This document shows, in pieces, positions 1 to 4,460 of a DNA stretch of 10,684 nt. The position numbers were made by a program, and so were the translations under genes. The DNA is taken from assembly GCA_031276545.1 (NCBI GenBank), contig JAISMW010000081.1, forward strand, positions 1 through 10,684, given 5' to 3'. The stretch's first letter is position 1. Each line of letters starts with the position of its first letter. The notes under the pieces were generated by a model. It was not told where the DNA came from and made no database searches. It saw nothing but the letters and a program-made list of their open reading frames with translations. The stretch comes from Tannerellaceae bacterium (GTDB lineage Bacteria; Bacteroidota; Bacteroidia; Bacteroidales; Tannerellaceae).

Positions 1-126
1 CAATAAGTAATGCAAATATTGGCGGAAGGAACGCAAATATTCCAATAAGTAATGCAAATATTGGCGGAAGGAACGCAAATATTCTAATAAGTAATGCAAA
101 TACTCCAATAAGTAATGCGAATATAC
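1..126. repeat. 21-bp tandem repeat array, six units
   Basis: Six consecutive 21-bp units start at 1, 22, 43, 64, 85 and 106. The first four alternate between type A (consensus CAATAAGTAATGCAAATATT plus G) and type B (starting GCGGAAGGAACGCAAATATT), so 1-42 and 43-84 are identical 42-bp units. The last two are degenerate type-A copies. The array begins at the window edge and probably extends to the left. The period is a multiple of three and one plus-strand frame is stop-free throughout, reading as heptapeptides of the form S/R-N-A-N-I-x-x. The minus strand is also open here, reading E-Y-L-x-x-x-x, so coding strand cannot be settled. The block is AT-rich, unlike the following one. Confidence 0.9.
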
Positions 127-627
127 CTATAATGTGCGTACATGAAGCCTCCGCGGGTCTACACCGACGGAAGGTTTTTACCTCCCAACGCCCGGCGGCG
201 ACCGGATCGTTCATGGCGGTCAATCGGGAGAGGAAAGCGGCGACCGGATCGGTGGGGGCGGGGACAGCTATTCGGAAGGGGGTTAACTGGAAACGATCGG
301 CGGGGACTCCGCTCGCCAAAGGGGACGAATGGGAGAGGAAAGCGGCGACCGGATCGGTGGGGGCGGGGACAGCTATTCGGAAAGGGGGTGAACCGGAAAT
401 GGCCGGCGGGGAATCTGCTCGCCAAAGGGGGCGAACGGGAGAGGAAAGCGGAGACCGGATCGGTGGGGGCGGTGACAGCTATTCGGAAGGGGGTGAACCG
501 GAAATGGTCAGCGGGGATTCCGCTCGCAAAAGGGGGCGAACGGGAGAGGAAAGCGGCGACCGGATCGGCGGTGGCGGTGGCGGCGCCTCAGAACGGAGAA
601 TGTTTATTGGTGAATAATGAACCGTGA
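3..627 (+). other. Open frame of heptapeptide repeats with one frameshift; coding status uncertain
   Basis: A plus-strand frame is open from position 3 (continuing off the left edge) to 617. If the extra A at 381-383 is discounted, the frame shifts into a second one that ends at TGA 625-627, giving a composite of about 207 residues. The composite reads first as S-N-A-N-I-P-I type heptads, then as 35-residue repeats made of five heptads (R-K-A-A-T-G-S, V-G-A-G-T-A-I, R-K-G-V-N-R-K, W-S-A-G-I-P-L, A-K-G-G-E-R-E) with Ala/Gly at position 3. I recognise no family. It could be a low-complexity repeat protein with a frameshift, a decayed gene, or a non-coding minisatellite that lacks stops by chance. 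Confidence 0.25.
195..580. repeat. 105/106-bp GC-rich tandem repeat
   Basis: The motif GGGAGAGGAAAGCGG recurs at 226, 331, 437 and 542, giving periods of 105, 106 and 105 bp. Three full units (226-330, 331-436, 437-541) are followed by a partial fourth that dissolves into GGCGGTGGCGGTGGCGG near 566-583. An extra partial copy (GCGGCGACCGGATCG, 195-209) lies exactly 42 bp before its counterpart at 237. The 106-bp unit carries one extra A in the run at 381-383 (AAAGGGGG against AAGGGGG elsewhere). The plus strand is strongly purine-rich and GC-rich. Since 105 is 5 x 21, the array shares the 21-bp periodicity of the upstream block. No recognisable protein domain is encoded. Confidence 0.9.
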
Positions 628-638
628 ACGGTTATTCA
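611..638. other. Stem-loop at the 3' end of higA
   Basis: TGAATA (611-616) pairs with TATTCA (633-638), and ACCGT (621-625) with ACGGT (628-632) across a two-base loop; 617-620 is a bulge. The 3' arm includes the higA stop (636-638, minus strand). No T-run follows on either strand, so an intrinsic terminator is unlikely. The sequence belongs to the same GTGAATAATGAAC-like family as the repeats near 1159-1256. Confidence 0.4.
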
Positions 639-980
639 GAGTACAGCGGATATTTTACGGACTTTGTTCAGTTTTTCTATGAATTTACCGTCACGTTTGG
701 TTACAGTCATATCGTAGCGCGCCTGCATTTTGAGCAAGGGTTCGGCAGGCAAATCCAGCACGGCTTCCACAAGCAGTGCAAATTCGGTATGGACGGGTCT
801 TTTGCCGTTCAGTACATCCCTAATCCGGGCATACGGCATATTCATTTCGGCGGCAAGTTTGCGCTGTGATATACCTCGGTACTCGATTTCGTCCTTCAAT
901 ACTTCGCCGGGATGCGTGGGATAAGCCGGCTCAAGGTTGTTTGCTATCATGTGGGGGGCAATGCCCGGAATGGCAGTCAT
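636..980 (-). CDS. higA: HigA-family antitoxin / XRE-family transcriptional regulator
   Basis: This 114-residue protein is a small DNA-binding regulator of the HigA (virulence-associated VapI-like) group. Residues 16-33 contain the family opening with H-P-G-E-V-L-K-D-E-I, and residues 37-61 form the helix-turn-helix (ISQRKLAAEMNMPY followed by the recognition helix ending V-L-N-G-K-R). The basic C-terminus ends I-R/V-R-K-I-S-A-V-L, as is usual for the family. In a classical HigBA module the antitoxin binds HigB RelE-fold toxin and represses its own promoter. Here no HigB-like frame exists in the 277 bp upstream, and the downstream side is repeats, so the gene is solitary. Start: ATG at 980; a second in-frame ATG (residue 11) fits the usual family N-terminus. 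A tandem 14-bp repeat lies just upstream. Confidence 0.85.
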   Translation of the reverse strand: MTAIPGIAPHMIANNLEPAYPTHPGEVLKDEIEYRGISQRKLAAEMNMPYARIRDVLNGKRPVHTEFALLVEAVLDLPAEPLLKMQARYDMTVTKRDGKFIEKLNKVRKISAVL

Positions 981-990
981 ATTATTTATT

Positions 991-1018
991 TATAATGGTT
1001 CGACTATAATGGTTCGAC
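991..1018. promoter_or_regulatory. Tandem 14-bp repeat upstream of higA, putative operator
   Basis: TATAATGGTTCGAC occurs twice head-to-tail with no spacer (991-1004 and 1005-1018), 11 bp before the higA start at 980 when read on the minus strand. HigA-type proteins commonly bind their own promoter, so an autoregulatory operator is a reasonable inference. The exact duplication could also be a small tandem duplication without function. Confidence 0.45.
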
Positions 1019-1036
1019 AATTCTGTGATCACTATT

Positions 1037-1054
1037 CAATGCCGTTTACTTAAG
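1037..1054 (+). repeat. Isolated 18-bp motif matching the region upstream of the IS1595-type transposase
   Basis: CAATGCCGTTTACTTAAG here matches CAATGTCGTTTAGTTAAG at 10522-10539 in 16 of 18 positions, and CTATAA follows in both (6 bp later here, immediately there). It may be a solo terminal repeat of the same insertion sequence family, or the end of a non-autonomous relative. No inverted partner is visible within 981-1257. Confidence 0.4.
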
Positions 1055-1074
1055 AAACAGCTATAATCTCCTGG

Positions 1075-1158
1075 TATTTCATTGAGCCTGACTTTTCAGA
1101 TGATCCCTTGTACGCCGGCGTACAAGGGATCATCTGAAAGGTCAGGTTCAATGAAATA
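1075..1158. repeat. 84-bp near-perfect palindrome with 42-bp arms
   Basis: The left arm (1075-1116) and right arm (1117-1158) are inverted copies with no spacer; the centre is GTACGCCGGCGTAC. Only two positions differ, and both become G-U pairs when the plus strand is transcribed (A-C mismatches in a minus-strand RNA). It lies between the end of the DUF4252 gene (1258) and the start of higA (980). It could act as a strong hairpin in RNA or a cruciform in DNA, separating the two minus-strand units. It could also be a mobile palindromic element. No T-run follows, so it is not a canonical intrinsic terminator. Confidence 0.85.
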
Positions 1159-1256
1159 GTGAATAGCGAACAGTAAGCAATGAACGGCTTACACCTTCTA
1201 TTGGCGCTTACTATTGTCACTCACTGTTCACTGTTCGTTATTCACTGTTCACTATT
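1155..1256. repeat. Inverted pair of GTGAACA/GTGAATA short repeats
   Basis: On the plus strand 1158-1174 (AGTGAATAGCGAACAGT) is the inverted copy of 1230-1246, with one mismatch and a 55-bp loop. The right side (1221-1256) is itself a run of 7-9-bp units, GTGAACA, GTGAATAAC, GAACA, GTGAACA, read on the minus strand, starting two bases past the stop codon at 1258-1260. Similar sequence occurs at 610-631. It looks like a dispersed low-complexity intergenic repeat. Confidence 0.65.
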
Positions 1257-1257
1257 A

Positions 1258-1722
1258 TCATTTGCCCATTTCGCCGGCTATTTCCTGAATGTCTTTCAGG
1301 GTGAAGTTGCCCAGCAACTGGATGACGGTGAAGCTGCTGTCGGTATCGGCCAGCATGAGGAGGTCTTTCACCTGGTCTCCGTTCATATCGGCGTAGAAGG
1401 TGGCGCGTGTTTTGCCGTCGCGTACGCGCATGAGTTCCTGGTGACGGCTGCTTACCAGGCGGGTGAATTCTTCTCTCATCTGAGGTATCCGATCTTTCTG
1501 CTCGGTGGAGACGAGTTGGAGGGATTCTACTTTGCCTTTCATATTCATCAGGCTCAGGCCTACGTCGCCGATGACGGGCATCATGTTGAACATCGCTTTC
1601 GAGATATAGACGGACGTGACATTGTCCATTTCGGCGTATTTGTCGAACAATTGATGCTGTGCAATGGCAAGGCTCGAACAGAGCAGGCACAGGGCGAGGA
1701 GTATACTGCATTTTGTTTTCAT
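1258..1722 (-). CDS. DUF4252 domain-containing exported protein (second copy)
   Basis: The protein has 154 residues. Residues 1-21 form a Sec signal peptide (Lys-rich start, Leu/Cys-rich core, cleavage near A-I-A-Q). No proper lipobox is present, so it is predicted periplasmic. The rest matches my memory of DUF4252, a Bacteroidetes family of unknown function: V-T-S-V-Y-I-S-K-A-M-F near residue 35, a basic D-G-K-T-R-A-T-F-Y-A segment, and a C-terminal L-L-G-N-F-T-L-K-D-I-Q-E-I. It is the last gene of the sigma-factor operon, six bases after the membrane-protein stop. Position suggests a role as an output or periplasmic sensor partner, which is inference. Start ATG at 1722 gives an intact signal peptide. 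Confidence 0.8.
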   Translation of the reverse strand: MKTKCSILLALCLLCSSLAIAQHQLFDKYAEMDNVTSVYISKAMFNMMPVIGDVGLSLMNMKGKVESLQLVSTEQKDRIPQMREEFTRLVSSRHQELMRVRDGKTRATFYADMNGDQVKDLLMLADTDSSFTVIQLLGNFTLKDIQEIAGEMGK

Positions 1723-1728
1723 ACCGGT

Positions 1729-2103
1729 TTATTTTTTAAAATGTTTTTCGATTGTTTTATTTACTCTTTCAAATTCCTGTCCGGCAGCGGATACGCGGTT
1801 CAGTCCTTTGTTTAATTGTGATGACATGAAAGCCAGCGCATGTTCTGCGGCGAGGGCGGCTTCTGCCGGGTCGGCGAAGGTATCGGCCGGCGCACGGGGC
1901 GTCCGTTCTGTCGTCAGGAAAATACCGGCGGCCAGCAGCACGGCGGCGACGGCGCTTATTGCGCGGAAGAGGCGGCGGCGCGTGCGCTTTTTTTCTTCGG
2001 CAGCGTACCGGTCTATCTGTCCGGCCAGCCGGTTTGCCAGGCCTTCGGGGAGGGGGATGTGCAATGCTTCATCCAGCAGACGGTCAAAGTCTTTTTCGTT
2101 CAT
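1729..2103 (-). CDS. Single-pass membrane protein, probable anti-sigma factor
   Basis: The 124-residue protein has a charged cytoplasmic N-terminal part (1-43, containing D-F-D-R-L-L-D-E-A-L and a basic K-K-R-T-R-R-R stop), one transmembrane helix at about 45-65, and a roughly 60-residue external tail rich in Ala, Glu and Lys. Its start (ATG 2103) lies 20 bp inside the ECF sigma gene, suggesting translational coupling. Topology and position are those of an anti-sigma factor. No zinc-binding H-x3-C-x2-C motif and no FecR domain are visible, so the assignment rests on context only. It could instead be an accessory membrane protein of the pathway. Confidence 0.6.
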   Translation of the reverse strand: MNEKDFDRLLDEALHIPLPEGLANRLAGQIDRYAAEEKKRTRRRLFRAISAVAAVLLAAGIFLTTERTPRAPADTFADPAEAALAAEHALAFMSSQLNKGLNRVSAAGQEFERVNKTIEKHFKK

Positions 2104-2611
2104 AATTTGCTAATTTAATGTATTGTTCTCTGAGGAGTTTGCGTGCTCTGGAAAGCAGCACGCGCACGTGGACGGCGCTGAGGCCGGTAATTTGTTCTAT
2201 TTCTTCCTGCGAGCAGCCTTCGACGCCATGCAGACGGAGTACCTGCCGCTGCTTGTCGGGCAGGCGGTCTATCAGGCGCTGCAGCCCGGCTACTTCGTCG
2301 TGCGCTATGGCTTCGGCTTCCGGCGACAGGCGTCCGTCGGCCAGCGGCAGGTCTTCTGTCGGGGAGGAGGTCTTGTCCTGCTCATAGCGTGCGGAACGGA
2401 GGAAGTCGAAGCAAAGGTTCTTTACCAGCGTAACGCAGAATGCTTCCGGATTGAGTACCTGAGAGAGTTCTCCTCTTCGGAGCCACAGCTTGCAGTAGGC
2501 CTCCTGGAGGATGTCTTCGGCGTCTCGGCTGTTCTCCGTAAGGGCGCAGGCTACGCGGTAAAGGCGGGGGTGGAGGGGTAGAAACCGCTGTTTGAAACGT
2601 TCGGCGTCCAT
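2084..2611 (-). CDS. ECF subfamily RNA polymerase sigma factor
   Basis: The protein has 175 residues from the ATG at 2611. Sigma region 2 spans about 10-75, with the core-binding D-A-E-D-I-L-Q-E-A-Y-C-K-L-W at 30-43. Region 4 spans about 113-163 (R-L-P-D-K-Q-R-Q-V-L then a helix-turn-helix around S-Q-E-E-I-E-Q-I-T-G-L and V-L-L-S-R-A-R). Regions 1.1 and 3 are absent, as is typical of extracytoplasmic-function sigma factors. An alternative GTG at 2614 would overlap the upstream stop by 4 bp, while the ATG shares one base with it (TGATG). The 3' end overlaps the putative anti-sigma gene by 20 bp. Its regulon cannot be read from the window; autoregulation of this operon is likely by analogy. Confidence 0.93.
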   Translation of the reverse strand: MDAERFKQRFLPLHPRLYRVACALTENSRDAEDILQEAYCKLWLRRGELSQVLNPEAFCVTLVKNLCFDFLRSARYEQDKTSSPTEDLPLADGRLSPEAEAIAHDEVAGLQRLIDRLPDKQRQVLRLHGVEGCSQEEIEQITGLSAVHVRVLLSRARKLLREQYIKLANYERKRL

Positions 2612-3063
2612 CACTTTTGGTGTTCCCGGATTAGCTGCTCGACGTCGGACTGTTTGATGTGACCTTTGATGCGTATCATCGCCGGATTCTCACCGGAGGA
2701 AAGCACCACCAGTTCGTGTATTATATCGTCCCGGATGCGGAGCATGACCTTGGTGCGGTTGCCGTTTTCGGAGGCAGTAACGAGGGTCTCGAAGGCCTTG
2801 TCCTTCACGCTTCCGAATGCCCGGCTGAAATGTTCTTTTACTTCTGCGGTGCAACGGGTCAGTTCCAGTACTTCGATGCTTTCCACGCCCATTGTTTCGG
2901 TGAAAAAGCCTGCCAGCTTCATGGAGATACTTCCCACGTTGATCCGGTTGACGTCTTTCAGGGCAGACAGTTCGCCGAACAGTTGCTGTACGTCTCGCTG
3001 TCCGAATCCGGCCAGGTGGCAGACAAAGAAAAAAATCCATATACATCCTGCTTTTTTTCCCAT
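2611..3063 (-). CDS. DUF4252 domain-containing exported protein (first copy)
   Basis: The protein has 150 residues. Residues 1-21 form a signal peptide with an aromatic core (C-I-W-I-F-F-F-V) and a cleavage site near G-F-G-Q; no lipobox is seen. The body resembles the product at 1258-1722: an N-terminal V-N-R-I-N-V-G-S-I-S-M-K-L stretch, a long amphipathic middle, a basic R-T-K-V-M-L-R-I-R-D strand region, and a C-terminal I-K-G-H-I-K-Q-S-D-V-E-Q-L-I. Both fit DUF4252, whose function is unknown. It is first in the operon and its stop overlaps the sigma start. pyrH ends 83 bp upstream on the same strand, so read-through from pyrH is possible. Confidence 0.78.
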   Translation of the reverse strand: MGKKAGCIWIFFFVCHLAGFGQRDVQQLFGELSALKDVNRINVGSISMKLAGFFTETMGVESIEVLELTRCTAEVKEHFSRAFGSVKDKAFETLVTASENGNRTKVMLRIRDDIIHELVVLSSGENPAMIRIKGHIKQSDVEQLIREHQK

Positions 3064-3116
3064 TGTATTGTTCTTTTAAAATTATACTGTTTTAAAGAAG
3101 ACGGGAAAGCGGGAAA

Positions 3117-3133
3117 GACTGTTACAGACAGTC
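3117..3133. other. Short stem-loop downstream of pyrH
   Basis: GACTGT (3117-3122) pairs perfectly with ACAGTC (3128-3133) around a 5-base loop, 14 bp past the pyrH stop. On the minus strand the downstream sequence is C/T-mixed rather than a T-run, so it is at best a weak terminator. On the plus strand a T-run follows at about 3138-3144, but there is no plus-strand gene to end. Confidence 0.3.
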
Positions 3134-3146
3134 GGTGTTTTTTTCG

Positions 3147-3857
3147 TCAGGGATGTACCCGGGTGCCGATGCGTTCGCCGGAGACGGCCTTCATCAGATT
3201 GCCCGACGTATCCATGTCGAATACGATAAGGGGAAGGCCATTCTCCCGGCACAGGGTGGTGGCGGTGAGGTCCATCACCTTCAGTTGTCGGCGGTATATT
3301 TCGTCGAAGGTGACGTCGTCGAACTTTACGGCCTCGGGGTCTTTTTCGGGGTCGGCGGTATAGATACCGTCCACGCGGGTTCCTTTCAGCATCACTTCGG
3401 CTTCTGTTTCGATGGCGCGAAGGGCGGCTCCCGTGTCGGTGGTAAAGAAGGGGTTCCCCGTTCCTCCGGCCATGATGACCGTATAGCCGGCTTCCAGCAG
3501 TTCCACGGCTCTCCACTTGCTGTAATATTCTCCTATGGGTTCCATCCGGATGGCGGTCAGCACCTTTGCCCCGGCTCCCCGGTATTCCAGGGCGGAGCTC
3601 AGCGCCAAGCTGTTGATTACGGTGGCCAGCATTCCCATCTGATCGCCCTTCACGCGGTCAAAGCCCTTGGAGGCTCCGCTCAGTCCGCGGAAAATATTGC
3701 CCCCCCCTATCACGATACCGATCTGTACCCCCATGGCGGCGATGGCGGCGATTTGTTCGGCATATTCATTCAGGCGTACTTCGTCTATGCCGCAGGCTTT
3801 GTTTCCCATCAAAGATTCTCCGCTTAATTTTAGCAGAATACGTTTGTATATTGTCAT
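3147..3857 (-). CDS. pyrH: UMP kinase
   Basis: UMP kinase phosphorylates UMP to UDP with ATP, an essential cytosolic step in pyrimidine nucleotide synthesis. The bacterial enzyme is hexameric and of the amino-acid-kinase fold. The 236-residue length is normal. Visible motifs: the N-terminal K-R-I-L-L-K-L-S-G-E-S-L-M-G phosphate-binding segment (5-18), G-G-G-N-I-F-R-G (51-58), G-D-Q-M-G-M-L-A-T (71-79) and G-G-T-G-N-P-F-F-T-T-D-T (131-142). The ATG at 3857 fits the family start. In many bacteria pyrH follows tsf; here it is on the same strand as tsf but separated by lpdA and the divergent doxX/oxidoreductase pair, and no frr follows. A TACTTTTG -7 box is 42 bp upstream. Confidence 0.97.
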   Translation of the reverse strand: MTIYKRILLKLSGESLMGNKACGIDEVRLNEYAEQIAAIAAMGVQIGIVIGGGNIFRGLSGASKGFDRVKGDQMGMLATVINSLALSSALEYRGAGAKVLTAIRMEPIGEYYSKWRAVELLEAGYTVIMAGGTGNPFFTTDTGAALRAIETEAEVMLKGTRVDGIYTADPEKDPEAVKFDDVTFDEIYRRQLKVMDLTATTLCRENGLPLIVFDMDTSGNLMKAVSGERIGTRVHP

Positions 3858-3898
3858 TGATACATTATTATTTTCGGTTGCATATTACATCATTTGCG

Positions 3899-3906
3899 CA
3901 AAAGTA
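3899..3906 (-). promoter_or_regulatory. -7 box of a Bacteroidetes promoter for pyrH
   Basis: Read on the minus strand this is TACTTTTG, an exact match to the Bacteroidetes -7 consensus TAnnTTTG, 42 bp before the pyrH start. No TTG lies 19-21 bp upstream of it, so only the proximal element is supported. The identical octamer precedes rplM. Confidence 0.5.
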
Positions 3907-3920
3907 CTATTTTTGTCACG

Positions 3921-3949
3921 TTGTATAATTCTCAATTAATCTAAATTTT
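3921..3949 (+). promoter_or_regulatory. Weak candidate promoter for the doxX-oxidoreductase pair
   Basis: TTG (3921-3923) and TAAATTTT (3942-3949, one mismatch to TAnnTTTG) are 18 bp apart on the plus strand. Transcription would begin only a few bases before the ATG at 3958, giving an almost leaderless mRNA, so the assignment is tentative. Confidence 0.25.
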
Positions 3950-3957
3950 TAGCACCA

Positions 3958-4458
3958 ATGAATTCATATTCAAATTTGCAAACATTCTGGCTGGTCGCAT
4001 TGCGCGTACTGGCAGGCTGGCATTTCCTGTACGAGGGGATTGTCAAAGTCTTGAATCCCAAGTGGACTTCATTAGGCTATCTGATGGATTCGCAGGGGTG
4101 GTTTTCCTCCCTGTTCCATTCCATGGCGAATAGCGCGGGGACGCTCGGCGCGGTTAATTTCCTCAACGAATGGGGGCTTATCCTGATTGGCCTCAGTTTG
4201 ATCCTCGGCTGTCTGACGCGCGTGGGCTGTATGGGAGGCATGCTTTTGCTGTTTTTCTACTACCTGTCTCATCCGCCGTTTATCGGGTCTGACGATTTAT
4301 TTATGATGCCCCGCGAAGGCTCCTACCTGTGGATAGACCGGAATCTGATAGAAATGGCCGCGCTTGCGGTGCTCTATGTATTCCCTACCTCCCATGTATT
4401 CGGACTGGACGGATACCTGATGCGCTTTTTGAAGTACAAACCCTCTAAATCACTTTAA
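3958..4458 (+). CDS. DoxX-family integral membrane protein
   Basis: This 166-residue protein has four hydrophobic segments at about 9-28, 70-87, 88-105 and 128-143, and the DoxX-type N-terminal pattern (L-R-V-L-A-G-W-H-F-L-Y-E-G-I-V-K). DoxX proteins are small membrane proteins linked to quinone-dependent or other redox chemistry; the exact activity is not predictable here. It sits two bases before the Gfo/Idh/MocA oxidoreductase gene and the two are surely co-transcribed. I infer that it forms the membrane part of an electron path or an anchor for that exported oxidoreductase. The start at 3958 directly precedes the first hydrophobic helix and fits the family. Confidence 0.85.
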   Translation: MNSYSNLQTFWLVALRVLAGWHFLYEGIVKVLNPKWTSLGYLMDSQGWFSSLFHSMANSAGTLGAVNFLNEWGLILIGLSLILGCLTRVGCMGGMLLLFFYYLSHPPFIGSDDLFMMPREGSYLWIDRNLIEMAALAVLYVFPTSHVFGLDGYLMRFLKYKPSKSL

Positions 4459-4460
4459 TC

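Noticed and set aside
1..126. CRISPR array
   Set aside because: The units abut at 21 bp without unique spacers, so this is a plain tandem repeat.
159..425. Minus-strand reading frame through the repeats
   Set aside because: It arises from stop-poor GC-rich repeats, shows no domain, and covers the repeat only partly.
226..560. G-quadruplex cluster in the GC-rich repeats
   Set aside because: Each unit has GGGGG and GGGG runs, but the runs are separated by loops of 14 bases or more, so a stable quadruplex is not well supported.
1075..1158. Intrinsic terminator
   Set aside because: The hairpin is far too long and no T-run follows on either strand.
981..1257. A higB remnant upstream of higA
   Set aside because: The minus strand offers only very short frames with no resemblance to RelE/HigB, so no toxin can be claimed.
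1180..1815. 211-codon plus-strand frame
   Set aside because: It is antisense to the DUF4252 gene, which has a clear signal peptide and family match; the frame has no recognisable content.
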